Assembly (NCBI GenBank): GCA_944474755.1
Contig: OX104111.1
Location: 94,344,805-94,408,804 of the forward strand
Length of the DNA: 64,000 nt
Source of the DNA: Limnoperna fortunei
Lineage: Eukaryota > Mollusca > Bivalvia > Mytilida > Modiolidae
Direction of reading: 5' to 3'
Shown: piece by piece, positions 1-11,224 of the stretch
Position numbering within the stretch: the first letter of the stretch is position 1
How the letters are laid out: every line of letters starts with the position of its first letter
Program-made: the position numbers and the translations under genes
Notes under the pieces: generated by a model
Seen by the model: the letters and a program-made list of their open reading frames with translations, nothing else
What the model was told of the DNA's origin: nothing
The model's database searches: none

Positions 1-97
1 CTTTGCAGGTTGGCTTTCTAGTTGGAATATGTTTACCTTGTTATGAACTAATGGCACAGGTATTACCAAATACCAAACCAATGGTCGAGGGAGCAAT
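1..97 (+). CDS. Phosphodiesterase catalytic-domain exon (class I PDE, partial)
   Basis: This is the penultimate coding exon of a class I 3',5'-cyclic nucleotide phosphodiesterase, which hydrolyses cAMP and/or cGMP. From base 9 it reads VGFLVGICLPCYELMAQVLP followed by NTKPMVEGA. This is the Q-V/L-G-F helix region at the end of the PDE catalytic domain, just after the purine-clamp glutamine. The donor is GCAAT|GTAAGT at 97/98. The upstream limit is unclear: CTTTGCAG at 1-8 could be an acceptor, or it could be coding (Leu-Gln before Val-Gly-Phe, as in many PDEs) in an exon that starts outside the window. The P-C-Y and Q-x-L-P-x-T-x-P positions favour PDE10, while G-x-C-L and Y-E favour PDE5/11, so the subfamily is left open. 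The metal-binding HD residues would lie upstream. Confidence 0.82.
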
Positions 98-364
98 GTA
101 AGTTTGACTTATTATAGTACTGTAGTTGTGTAGTACTGTAAATGTGAACTTAATTTTAATGTTTTGTTAGTGTGCACCTATGTTAAAATATAAAATAAAA
201 CATTTCATCTGAGCATCGATGTAATATTAACAAGCTACAGGAGACATGTGTAGCTGGTAAAATTGGCAGCTTTATATATACTGACAACACCTGTACATGT
301 ATGTGTAGAATATGTGTACACTGTCAAGAAGTAAATAATTTATTTGTACAAGCCTTACAAACAG

Positions 365-408
365 GTTGTCAAGCGAGGCTCTGTCGAGCATTTCTCAGCT
401 GTTTTGTG
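365..408 (+). CDS. Possible 44-nt cassette exon of the phosphodiesterase
   Basis: A 44-nt segment is framed by an acceptor (TTACAAACAG|G) and a strong donor (TGTG|GTGAGT). Entered from the preceding exon it stays open (M-L-S-S-E-A-L-S-S-I-S-Q-L-F-C). Its length is not a multiple of three, so joining it to the exon at 1170 gives a stop after G-Q-I. Skipping it restores the conserved N-L-K-K-W sequence. It may be an alternative exon that truncates the enzyme, or a chance pair of splice-like sites. There is no transcript evidence. Confidence 0.3.
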
Positions 409-699
409 GTGAGTACAAATACACTTTATATTTTATGATAATGTACGAATATTGTTTTTGTCTTGCAACCCTAAAATACATTTTAGACTAATGGAAAATG
501 TGTACATCCAATCGATAACTGACTTGAAATGTTCTGCATGTATTCAAGTGATATCCTGGCATCACATACAAATTTTTGTATCCAACAGCATGTTGTTATG
601 CAGAACAGAATACATGTACTAGAAACCAGCACACTTTATTTGACACTGCCTCATAAAGCAAAAATTTATTCTGCTACCTTTTTTGTACAGCAATTGATT

Positions 700-1015
700 G
701 CAGGATAAATTTGGCAATACATATGTTATCTTAGAGCATGTAAACCAGCCAATTTTATCAGCTACATGGAACCCTTCTACATTTGGCAATATACATGTGT
801 TGCCATAGAGTATATAAATCATACAGTTTTACCAGCTACAGGGAACCTGTCTACATAGCCATTATGTACTTGTGTTGTCAGGGTATATAAACCAGTTACA
901 TGGAACCTGTCTACCTTTGGAAATATACTGGTGTTTTCAGTGCATATAGACCAGACTATTTAACCAGCTACAGGGAACCTGTCTACATTTGGCAATTTAC
1001 AGGTGTTTTCTTCAA
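700..1015 (+). repeat. Degenerate ~70-75-bp minisatellite in the phosphodiesterase intron
   Basis: About four diverged units carry the landmarks CAGCTACAGGGAACCTGTCT and GGCAATATAC, beginning near 712, 785, 857, 920 and 988. They sit in the intron before the terminal phosphodiesterase exon. Divergence between units suggests an old array. Confidence 0.55.
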
Positions 1016-1169
1016 GCCCTACCAGGCTCACCTGACATGAACCATGATAAAGTCTGCCTCAAAACCAAAAAAGCAATTTATTACCAATATATATTATACA
1101 AATATTAATACCTTATTTTTTACATGGTTTTTAAGGTTTTCAGTTTATACTAGTTTATTATTTTTTCAG

Positions 1170-1401
1170 GTCAAATTTAAAGAAATGGAAATATTTGGCT
1201 GAAAATAAACTGACAGTAGACGAACTTCCTCCAGAACAATTAGAAAATAATAAAAACAGTGACAACAAATCTGACGAGAAAAATAAACTGGAAACAATTG
1301 ACGAGAAAAATAAATCGGATACAATTGACGAGAGAAAATCTGAATCTTCAGTTATTGTACATAGTGATAATGATAATGAATTTACTGAAAACATCACATG
1401 A
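1170..1401 (+). CDS. Terminal phosphodiesterase coding exon with charged tail
   Basis: The acceptor TTTTTTCAG|G at 1169/1170 completes a Met codon split by the intron (AT|G). The frame then reads SNLKKWKYLAENKLTVDELP, matching the conserved N-x-x-x-W helix that closes the PDE catalytic domain. The remaining ~60 residues are a hydrophilic tail with two near-copies of TIDEKNKSD/ETIDEKNK and a third diverged copy, then a Ser/Asp-rich end (HSDNDNEFTENIT) and a TGA stop at 1399-1401. The tail has no hydrophobic segment and no CAAX motif, so it gives no sign of lipid anchoring of the PDE6 kind. It is probably disordered. Confidence 0.82.
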
Positions 1402-2570
1402 TCACTCTCAAGCCAATCAGATCGTATGTATTAGAAGTGCTTTATAACAATATATATGTTGAACTGTGCCATTATGGACAAAGACTGAAGATTACGTATT
1501 ATGTGATATTATTTATTTTGATTGAAATAGAACTGGCATTATTTATATTAAGGAAGTATATGTCTAACAATTAGAAATACTGACAAAACTGGCCTACAGT
1601 CCACAATGTTCATTGAAACATGTTTACATTACACAAGAATGAGTTTCTTCTAAAATGTACCATATATGCACAAAACTTTCTTCAATTTCTATTAACATAC
1701 ATGAAGCCATGTGAGACAAAGTTATGCAAATAACAGTTTTTCATAAATGTATTATCAGTCAAATGATACATTTAACATTTTTCTGAAACCTCTTTACAGA
1801 CACATTGATGCATACAAATTACATGTATTTCTAAAGCATGTTATAAAACATGTTAAGAGGCAAAATGATGCATTATACGGCTTAACTGTGTTAACAAGCA
1901 TTTTTCTTGAATCATGTTAACATAACTATGCATAAAGCTTTTTACTTAAATGTTTTAACAAAGTTATGCATTGAACTTTTTTCTAAAATGTGCATACGCA
2001 GTTATGCATTCAACACTTTTCTGAAACATATTTTTGAGTATAAAATTAATTATTGAACTATTTTTATCAGTTTTTAAGGGCATCAAGTCCACCATGAATT
2101 TTAACATGCATTAGGGAAACAGTTATCCTTATCAAAACATTCTATATACATTTAAAACTGAATTGTGAATAATCTATTAGACCTAAAAGATCAAAATAAC
2201 AATCACCGAGTCTGATAGGATGTTTACATAGGGTAGTGAATTGTATGACCAAGATATCTTTTATGTCATTTTATTTATAATTAACGGGTATGTCTTAAAT
2301 AAGTAAAGCTATATATGATCACGATGAACAATAGGAAAAAATTATGAAATTTGTGAAATTATAGTTAAATTTTTATTGTTATACATTTCTTGTTGTTTAT
2401 TATTGCGGATGTTTTGTAGCTTTTTACAGAGAGATAATATTGTTTATATCATTGTATTATATTTCCATAGTAAATAATTCCATATATGCCAAAAAATGTT
2501 ACTGTGTGTTAGTATTTACATAAATGGAGATATATTAGGAAGTATTTTATCTTTAGTGATATAAGTTGAT

Positions 2571-2576
2571 AATAAA
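2571..2576 (+). terminator. Candidate poly(A) signal AATAAA (phosphodiesterase)
   Basis: A canonical hexamer 1.17 kb after the stop codon. In AT-rich DNA such hexamers are common, so this is only a candidate. Confidence 0.3.
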
Positions 2577-2699
2577 TATAAATTAGAAACGTGTTTTGAC
2601 CTAGCTTCATATTACCAGTAATGTGTTATTGTCTATCAGGTTGTTGTGGCCGTTTATAACATTTTAATTTTCTGTTGAGAATGCCTGTATAAATGAAGG

Positions 2700-2705
2700 A
2701 ATAAA
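2700..2705 (+). terminator. Candidate poly(A) signal AATAAA (phosphodiesterase)
   Basis: A second canonical hexamer 1.3 kb after the stop, followed within about 25 bases by T-rich and TG-containing sequence (ATGTTTTCATTGG), the usual downstream context. It is slightly more attractive than the hexamer at 2571. Confidence 0.35.
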
Positions 2706-2730
2706 TGTATTTTTATTTACATGTTTTCAT

Positions 2731-5200
2731 TGGTTAACAAGACTGATATATGGTATTATTTAATATTAGCCATACAGTGATATTGTGTGCTCGGGTCGCT
2801 TTATCCATACAATGTCTTTAAGGTCTTAGTTCTTTTAAATGTTTCAGTGAACATAATCAGTGTTCAGATGCATTTTTTCGGTTACTTTTTACAAATATTG
2901 ATACCTCTTATTTAAATGTAAATTAAAAAGAAAAAGTACAAAAAAATCTTGACTATTTTGTGTTTTTTTTTATTTTATTAAATCCGAAGTTGTCTCCCCT
3001 TTTCATTCTAAGCTATGTTGTGTCTATGACACTATAAAACAGATTGTATATGTATTGACATTGTAAATTTGTTATTTTTCATTAAATAATTTTACATTTA
3101 TTTTGTTGTTGTGCATTCCTTAGTATATATACCCTGAAGTATAATGGTGGCTGTATAGGAGTATACAATTATCACCATCGTTGGAACCCATAGGCTTGCT
3201 TGAATGTGGCTTAACTTTTCAATGGGCAACACTCTTACAACTGTGATAATTATTATATTACAAAAAAAATTATCCATTTTTGAGAGAGATGACAGAAAAT
3301 GTATTTCTGATATTTTAAAGACACCTCATGGGATGACAGTAAAGCTGAATTACTTCCCCTTTTAGGACACCTTTAATTAAAGCATTTTTAATGCTTAAAT
3401 TATAAATTAAAACAAATAAATCCTAGTAAAAATTCACAATGTATGTTAACGAGACAGTCTGTGACAGTTTGTTTACAATAGAAACAACTGAGTTATGTCT
3501 ATTGGAAACACAGGAGGTCCACAAGGGAATGGGAGTTCTATTCCCTTTGTAGACTCTCGGCAGCATAGGTTCTTCACATAATGGAAGCTGACACAAAATA
3601 GATTTGTCCAATGACCTTACATTCAGTTTCATTAGTAGCATGTTTTTGTGTGCATGTGCTGGAAATTATTACATATAGTAAACTGGTTCTAAAACCCATA
3701 AGGATCCATGGTAAAGACCGGTTCTCGTGAATATTGTTAAATTTTCTAGTAGGGTGTGATTAACCAGGGTAAACAGAATTTATCAACAAGACTTCATGAA
3801 ATTATATACTATGAACACCATTTCAAATGAAGCATACAATATTGTAACACATTTACCTAGAGGCAGAATCCTCATACAATGGTAGGTCAACTTTCTGAGT
3901 CATTTCATTAAAGAGATGTGAAAAATTATATAAGGGCTTACTTGTACAGAATACTAGTAGACTGTCTTGTTAAGAAAGAACTTAAAACTTTGTCTAAACA
4001 AAAAGAAGTCTTTTGTCTACATGTTTGGCTTAAAAAGCTTATCTGTATTAGTTTAATATACCAGTAAATTAATGTTAATTTAATCATTAAAACAAGACCT
4101 TAAATTATGTTTTGTTCAAGATCTTCAAGGTTATAATAGGTATTCAGTTACAGGAAAATATAATGTACTACCTCTGTCTTGGCCACTGATGCATTTATAT
4201 TGACTGTTGGCTTTAATTTTGTCCTTTGTTTCTTTTTAATGAACATAAATTGATCCTAAAAACACTTTATTATTAACGATGTATTTCCTACTGTTCTTTG
4301 TTCTAAAACCATTTTCTGTTATTTTCCAAATTGTTGTATAATCTGTGTAATTTGTGACTGCAATTTAACGCAACATTATACAAAATCCTGTATGCCCTTA
4401 AATACTTAGGCGGTTATTTCATTTCTTACAGAATAATAATTAGTTTAAAATATTCTCATGTTCGACCAAGTTTTGTGTATGGGGGAATTAGCCGACCAAT
4501 GTAATTTTGTGGCTTAAGTCATTAATAAGAAATATATTACCGGTTTATAATAATCTATAGATTATACGACTGGCAAAGACTCTTTGTTCAATACACAGAC
4601 GAAATTTCTTAGTGAATACACTATTTATACCAGTTTATACACTTAGATGACCCATTTCAAGTAAAAACATGTTTCTATACTTTCAACTATATACATCTAC
4701 CAAAGCTGTTTTGTATAGTCTTACTTACGTATTACCTATATATCTTACCACACTTATTCCACTTACTCAATTAAATGAAAGTCCTTTATAATCCTTCATA
4801 TTCTGACTAGTAAGCAAAAACAGTTTATTTTTCTATATTTTGCCACTAACAGTGTCTACTTAATATAACCATTATTTTTTGGTTTCACATTATGTTGTTG
4901 TATCAGCTGCTTTACTTTAGTAAATAAGCAAAATTCTCCTTTAGAAAATTATTATTTTTAGACAAGTATTTGTTTTTTCTGTGTTTACCGAGATATTGAA
5001 GTTACTAACAATATTTAGGTTTTTACACGTGGGTTTTTACCGTTATATTTAAAAGTTTATATCCGTTGCATTAAGTCTAGATATTGAAAATAACTACAAT
5101 ATTGTGGTCTTAGAGTTGTATACATGTTGTTCCATGTTTGACAATACAAATACAAGTTAATGAGCAGTAGCTACTGTTGACTCTGCTAAAATTACAGTAT
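2731..5200. other. Intergenic AT-rich DNA, no feature recognised
   Basis: No open frame above ~70 codons, no recognisable protein motif, no clear terminal inverted repeat and no tandem array was seen on either strand. Confidence 0.5.
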
Positions 5201-5640
5201 CACCGTAATTGATATTGATTGATTGAACGTTTGCTTTACGTACAGGTAGCAGTATTTCTGCTATATTCAGGACAAGAACAAGTTAACAAGCAATAAATAA
5301 AATAAAAAGGTGGTCGGATGGGAAATAAACAATAAAACCTTGACAGCCACTGGAAAAGTATGGAATAGGATAATGACTGAGACTTTAGCCTTTTGTAGCG
5401 GCTACAATGAGCCTACTGTACAAAGGAGTCTTTATCGTGGAAGGCACGTGGCACTCTCCAAACACGTCACCCACTACGGTCCGAGACTAGGCTTTCCGTA
5501 TTATGACCTGACAACCCCCAACGATAGGGTCTCCCCGTATCCGCCACCCGGGGACACACTGGGCTGCTCTGTGGGTCGAACACTGGGAACCCTTCCAGTA
5601 TGGTCCAGGAGTTACTGATATAAACAAAAACAGTAGCTGC
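5200..5640 (+). repeat. Probable interspersed repeat with a GC-rich core and a 102-codon ORF
   Basis: The block starts with a TTGATTGATTGAACG motif and an A-rich stretch. Its core at about 5390-5610 is far richer in G+C than its surroundings. The core is open for 102 codons (5310-5618), but the translation has no domain I recognise and no hydrophobic core. The compositional jump and the general look suggest a dispersed bivalve repeat rather than a host gene. That family assignment is from memory. Confidence 0.35.
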
Positions 5641-6330
5641 ATGACATCAACAAAATCAAACAGGTTAGCTGAAGTGTATTTTTGTTTGGTTTATATCTGT
5701 TTTATACTAGTTTTTTTGCTTCTGTTAACAAAGCCGGATTTAATGAAACAAGTTTTTGCGCGACTCTTTGATGAAAAGTTAGCTACATTTTATTTGATTC
5801 TTGTCATTACAATGTATCAACTGAACAACTGTAATTTTTTTTAAGTATTAACAAAAGTCAAAAGGACACATTTAGGTATATAAAGCTGAACAAACGTTTT
5901 TGTTAAGATAAACAATGATAAAAATAAAACCTTGGTAGTAATAGAAATTACAAGATTGAGTTTCACTTCTGGTAAGCAACAAAAATTCAGTCGGTAAACT
6001 AGATGCTGATATTGACTATGTACATGAGCAAACTCTGTAGATGAAGTAAAAGGTCTGAAATTAAGCTAAAGCATGTATATACATTTATACAAGGTACAAA
6101 CTGTCTTCAGAGGCTTATATGGCTCCTGCTACCTTGACTGAAGCAGTGGCGGCGTCTGGTGTTAGCTGATTCTCTAGCAAGATGAATCGAGGGAAGAAAT
6201 AGTGGTGATAAGACAATATTATTCCTCTGATGTTCTTTAGTTTTCGTAGATGAGCACGTCTAATAGTTGTTATTAATGCAGGTGTAGGGTGGCATGTTAT
6301 TGGTATTACAATCAGTTGGTTCACAGTCTT
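5641..6330. other. AT-rich spacer, no feature recognised
   Basis: A short hydrophobic open frame (5641-5844) is AT-driven and unsupported by motifs. Nothing else was identified. Confidence 0.4.
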
Positions 6331-6335
6331 GTTGT

Positions 6336-6500
6336 ACAGGGGCGGATACAGGATTTTCGAAAGGGGGGGGCGTAAAAAAGGTATATCGGAAAAGGAGGGC
6401 CACGAAGTGGTCCTCCCGCGCCTCGCAGAGGCGCATTTATGGCAGGGGTAGTACCGTTAATGCATTAATTTATGTCGAGGACGAGCGGGGATTACATTTT
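6336..6500 (+). repeat. Interspersed repeat fragment (GGGGCGGAT… block)
   Basis: It begins GGGGCGGATACAGGATTTTC and continues through a G-run, then GGGCCACGAAGTGGTCC and GCGCCTCGCAGAGGCGC, two short perfect hairpins. The GC-rich block ends abruptly in AT-rich DNA. The pattern resembles a dispersed molluscan repeat, but only one copy is visible here. Confidence 0.45.
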
Positions 6501-7129
6501 TGACTTTGCGTTGGTTGTTACCCTCCCTTTTCTCTTTTTGTTTCCTTCGCCACTGTTGTACATAAGGAAAGTTAGACTTGGATACATACACTGTATTTTA
6601 TTGAATGTAAGTTTCTTGTTTTCAGTTGTAGATATAGGTATACATGTAGTAACATTTATTTTATGACTAGGTTTTTTATGTTCTTGAGTTAACATTTTTT
6701 ATACAGAAACTTACAAAGCTAGACTTGGATAAAAGTTGTGTTAATGGAGTACAATGTATTTTAAAGAACGTTTAATTATAATTTACTTCTATATCACAGT
6801 TTTTTTTATTACTGTTAATGAAATAGAATAATTAGGTCCTTGTCAGCAAAATTCTTTAATTGTAAAACAACCAAAATTCATTCTTAAATCAAATCAATCA
6901 ATGGTTTGCTATGATTGCATTACTTTCTTATCTGTTTTTTTCTTAATTGTGTTTTAGATTTAATGCATTTGAAATAGTGTTATTTAATGAGTATTACATA
7001 AATATATTTTCTTATTATGATATATGTTTGACATTTTTTCTGTGACTTTTTTCTATCAAAACTGTGACTTTCTTTCCGTTTACCCAAGGAATTGTTTGAT
7101 ATGCAGTGGTTCATAGTTCAGCTGTTTTA

Positions 7130-7740
7130 ACGTGTTATCACAGTCGCAATTTGTAGTCAATTAGTCTGGTAATCACAAATCAGGCAAGGTGTATTTGACT
7201 TCAACCTCATTTGACAAGGGATGTCCTTTTTCCAGAAGGTCTAGAGAGCTCACCGGGTTCTCTGGTTTCCTTTACCAATAAAAAATGAACGCCATGATAT
7301 AGCTGGAAAAACGCTTCGTAACATAACTTCAATACAGTATACAATAGTACGTATAGCGAACTCACATGAAGTGAATTGCCAAATAACAGTTTAACGTATT
7401 TTATTTTACATGTAGATGTATCAAAGCGTTCTCAGGAGCAGTTGGCATTACAATAAGAATGTTATTGTGTAAATCTTTCACTATTATCATATTTGAACAC
7501 GTATGCGTGTTTCTCAAATCAGTCTTGACATCTAAATAAGATATTGTATACTTCTTCAATATTCTTTCTTTACCACATGACGATGTTCTCTTAATTGTCT
7601 TAAATGTTTTTAGTTGAATTTGGTTATAAGCCACTTTTAGGAAATTTTCAGCTATATCTTGGCGTCCGCTTTTATATAGAAAGCCGCAATACTTGATGAA
7701 AACCCCCGACCTTCGGCAGGACTAATGTGTCGAATAACTT
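7130..7740. repeat. Degenerate SINE-tail fragments in both orientations
   Basis: The segment near 7260-7330 (GGTTTCCTTTACCAATAAAAA, then GCCATGATATAGCTG) matches the 3' part of the tRNA-headed SINE at 47901. Near 7645-7740 the same tail appears reversed (CAGCTATATCTTGGCGTCC). Heads are too decayed to call. The two fragments lie about 350 bp apart in opposite orientation. Confidence 0.4.
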
Positions 7741-7815
7741 AAATAAAAGAAATTATTTCCCCATACGAAGCGGAAAAGTTTACAAACCGGGTTAATATAC
7801 CAACCGCATTTTATT

Positions 7816-8043
7816 CAGGGCCGTAAATTGTGTTTGGATTAAGGGAAGGCAGTAACGGTGGGGGACTGGGGCCGCTTAGCTGATCACATTTTTGTGCAAA
7901 ATCCTGCTATCTGGCAAATCCTGGGGTGCTTTCCATTGGTTCTCTTTTTTATTTTTATTTCACTTTTTTTTTGGTCAATTTTTTTTTGCCAGTTTGCAAT
8001 AGTAGGCAGTTGCCTACATGCCTACATATAATTTACGGCCCAG
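7816..8043. mobile_element. Small inverted-repeat element (MITE-like), CAGGGCCGTAAATT ends
   Basis: The left end CAGGGCCGTAAATT and right end AATTTACGGCCCAG are inverted copies with one mismatch, 228 bp apart. There is no coding capacity. CAG-starting ends are typical of hAT-type non-autonomous elements, but no clear target-site duplication is visible, so the superfamily is uncertain. Confidence 0.6.
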
Positions 8044-9589
8044 CCCCTGTTATTAGTAGAATAAGAATTCTAACCAAAGACAATAACACAGTCCGAATAG
8101 AAGAAACATAATCGGGTTTGATATTTCCCGTCAGTATTTTACCTGATATTATATCAGAATGATACTTTATTATCATAATCCTTTTAACTTTGTATAATTT
8201 TACAATAAGCATATTACAGGGGTTATTCTACCTAGAAATTATTGACGACCACGTAAAACCTATGTAGAAGGAAGTACGCAGTGTATATATTTCAATTTGT
8301 CATATACAATACGTAGTTCTCAAGGTTACGTTACGCCAGTATTTTTACGTATACTATACAAAACTTTAATACCAAAATTTTTGCTGTGTGAGGAGTGCGC
8401 TATTTTATCCGTTATTATTTGAAAGTTTAAAAACATTAAAACTACTTATAAGTACTCAAATTTAGGGGCGAACACATCAAACTTAAATACGATCACATCA
8501 ACTTCTAATATGTTTATATTTGTTGAAAGTTAACAAAATTATTAAAGAATTTTATTTGAAAAGTAAAGTTAAACATATTGGCCATTGACTTCAGTGTCAA
8601 CAACTTTCCGAACAGTTTAACCTGGGTATAAGGCCCAGCGGACATTCACTTGTTTGGTTAATTTTCTGAAATGGATGGTTGACAGAACATTTACAGTATG
8701 ATATTTTCATGGATCTGCCAGTCGGCTACAAACAAACACACACACACACGGAAAACAAATCCCCAACACGATTTTGACGCAAAAGTTTACATTATTCGGT
8801 AAGGAACAAGCCGGTCAACTTGGAGTCCGTCACAATAGCTCAATTACAACCAGCTACAGTGTCAAAGGTATAAAAATGTCATTGCATTATTTCTGGCGAC
8901 GTTTAGTACCAAGTCGCGAAATAATGGTCGACTCAGTTGTTTTTGAATTGTTCATGTTGCTTGTTGTTTTATGTTAGTGTGCTATTTCCGCACGATTGTA
9001 TGGTTATTGTATAACAGTGAAAATAACAATGAAAATGTCTGTAACTCCGGAGCACAATTTTGTGTGCCTGTTCCAGACCACGATACCAGTGCGTTGTTGT
9101 TGTGTTGTTTTTTTTTTGTAGATGTCTGAATGATCATGGTTTTTTCCTATATTAATCCTACCACAGTGCCGGTAACAAGTTCAACTGCGCCACATTTTAT
9201 GACACTGTTCGAAGCCACTTATTCTTTGTTGATTTGTCGTCCAGTGTTTTAGTGATTTCATGAATTGAGATGCTTGTGTTTGGCTTAATTCTACTGATAA
9301 ATAAAGTAGAAATACACATATTGTGTCAGAAGAAAGACTAAACATACAACAAAATAGTCACTAGTTGCTTGAAATTTGTTTACTTTTTAGCAATATAATA
9401 AAACGAATGATATGAAAACACTATATGGGTAAATATAACACTAATGAACAAGTAAAACCCTCACTTAAATGACTAGTTCTCCCACTTAATTACATTACGG
9501 ATACTCCAAATATCACGACTCGTGGTTGATTGGCACCATGTTTATAAGATTTCATTATAATAAATAGTTTAAGGTGAATACCAATTGAA
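8044..9589. other. Intergenic DNA downstream of the CABIT gene
   Basis: Only short AC and T runs (near 8737 and 9110) stand out. On the - strand this is 3' of the CABIT gene. No canonical AATAAA lies in the first few hundred bases; a TATAAA variant sits at 9541-9546, about 45 nt past the stop. Confidence 0.4.
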
Positions 9590-11224
9590 TTATAAGTACA
9601 AAGTGTTCAGAGAATGCCTTCTGTTCCCCGAAGATCCAGTCCTCGAACTTCTAGCATCATCTTGTACAAGCTGCTTTGGCTTGTATTTATCTCTGTGCTT
9701 GCTATGTTTATTCCGTTTCTGCAGCGTTGCATCACTTACTACACGGTGCATTTCTTTCGAACTAGAACCACTAGAAGAGTCCGCCGGACGAGGATTTGTT
9801 ATATTAGGGGCCGAATCGGCACGTTTAAATTGCCGAGGAGGAGGTACGGGTGGTGGCGAGTCGTCTTTGACACGAGTATTCGGAGTAGACTGTTCTATTC
9901 TAACGTATGTTGGTGACTCGTTATTTTGTCGGTCAAACATAGCTGTAGGTTTGTATTTACTATTATCATAACCAGGTTTACCTTTGTCAATCATCGCAAG
10001 TCGAGACCGGAAGTCATCTAGAGGTTCGTAAGCAGGCTCCTCATAGTAGCTCTCTTCGTCCGATTCATAGGTAAATTTACTTGTAGGTGGTAGTTTACCT
10101 TCTTGTAAGTACTGATAGAGTTCATCGACTTGTTCATTTAGAATGTCCTCTCGGCTATTTGCGCGTTTCATTCGACTTCCTGATTCTGGCTGTTTTGGTT
10201 TTGCATCGGCAGCAAAAATATTTGCAAAGGAATGAGTTCGATTTTTCATGACAGATTCAGGAACTGAGATTATCAGATGAATAGTATTGTTGTAATTGGA
10301 AACCATTTTTGTACATTTTGTCATCATATCCTGACAAGGAACAGTTGAAACTATGACAGGCATGTTTTTGGCAGTGAATAATTTGAAAGGAATTTCAGTT
10401 GGCACTGGAGTTATTTTTATGCTTCCTTTGTCGGTAGGACACATGAAAGCCGTCTCGTCCGTATATGCCCAGTCAAATCGAATCAAACCAGTAAAGCGAG
10501 ACTTTTCGACTTTTGGCCAAACACCCTGAACAAGTTTGACTGTTAATGGAAGCCGAAATCGAGAGAGAATGTCCTTGATGGTGAAAACACCGGCTACATC
10601 TGTTGGACCGGCAATTGGTGTAAATAAGCCTCTCTGATCAAAACCTAAAAATAAAGTGTTATTTCTGGAATCTGTGCACTTCAAAAACTTTAAAGGTTCC
10701 CCTGCAGGACCTTGAATGCTTATTTCTCCAGATAATATTAACTGTTCACCTGCTGGTATGACGTTAGAATTGTCGTAAGTCAATTTGCCTTCGCTGTTTG
10801 CAACAAATCCTTTAACATTTTGTCGGACTAGGCATTTATTTGGCAACTCTTTGGCAAGTTTTTGCACACTGTCAATTGGTCGGGAAGACCTACCGTCCTC
10901 CGAAAGAATTTCAAACCACCCTTGGTACGTTATGGGTATTGAAAGACGTTGTTCGAGAGGAACAATTCTACATAGTCCATCTTTGGTTTCATATCTCTGC
11001 ACACTGTGCGCTAACACTTTTACACCAGTTTTAATTGAATGAATAAACACTTCTTGGTGCACTTTCCTCAAAGGAATTTTCGATACTCCCAAGTTATGAA
11101 ATTGTCCCTTCACTATTTTAGCAACAGTCGGTAAATCAGATTTCAATAACAAGTCCTTTAAAACAATCTGTTCACAGTTCCACTCTGGAATAACGGAACC
11201 AATTTTTTCCCTCCCGTTCGCCAT
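9590..11224 (-). CDS. CABIT-domain adaptor protein, GAREM-like (single exon, 544 aa)
   Basis: An uninterrupted 544-codon frame. Residues about 25-300 look like a CABIT domain, the all-beta module of THEMIS and GAREM. LPTVAKIVKGQ (31-41) and IPITYQGWFEILSEDGR (96-112) are characteristic, and LPLTVKLVQG (225-234) echoes the first motif as expected for a two-repeat fold. The C-terminal ~240 residues are low complexity and likely disordered. They hold an acidic tyrosine-rich stretch (YYEEPAYEPL, 393-402), a PPPVPPPR SH3 ligand (457-464), and Y-x-N sites (Y311-N-N, Y419-D-N) of the kind bound by the Grb2 SH2 domain. Vertebrate GAREM couples receptor tyrosine kinases to Grb2/SHP2 and ERK, and a similar cytoplasmic role is inferred here. 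No C-terminal SAM domain is visible, unlike vertebrate GAREM1. The start has a good context (A at -3, G at +4). The gene ends in TAA with no donor site, so it appears complete; an unspliced 5' UTR cannot be excluded. Confidence 0.85.
   Translation of the reverse strand: MANGREKIGSVIPEWNCEQIVLKDLLLKSDLPTVAKIVKGQFHNLGVSKIPLRKVHQEVFIHSIKTGVKVLAHSVQRYETKDGLCRIVPLEQRLSIPITYQGWFEILSEDGRSSRPIDSVQKLAKELPNKCLVRQNVKGFVANSEGKLTYDNSNVIPAGEQLILSGEISIQGPAGEPLKFLKCTDSRNNTLFLGFDQRGLFTPIAGPTDVAGVFTIKDILSRFRLPLTVKLVQGVWPKVEKSRFTGLIRFDWAYTDETAFMCPTDKGSIKITPVPTEIPFKLFTAKNMPVIVSTVPCQDMMTKCTKMVSNYNNTIHLIISVPESVMKNRTHSFANIFAADAKPKQPESGSRMKRANSREDILNEQVDELYQYLQEGKLPPTSKFTYESDEESYYEEPAYEPLDDFRSRLAMIDKGKPGYDNSKYKPTAMFDRQNNESPTYVRIEQSTPNTRVKDDSPPPVPPPRQFKRADSAPNITNPRPADSSSGSSSKEMHRVVSDATLQKRNKHSKHRDKYKPKQLVQDDARSSRTGSSGNRRHSLNTLYL

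Larger units (their letters stand above)
1402..2730 (+). other. Probable 3' UTR of the phosphodiesterase gene
   Basis: AT-rich, with no coding potential. It contains loosely repeated ATGCAT/TTTTCTGAAAC motifs around 1740-2050, and ends near two AATAAA hexamers. The true transcript end cannot be fixed from sequence. Confidence 0.45.

Noticed and set aside
9585..11042. Open frames on the + strand at 9585-9971, 9614-9916, 10785-11042 and 10840-11034
   Set aside because: Shadows of the CABIT gene in other frames, with no motif of their own.
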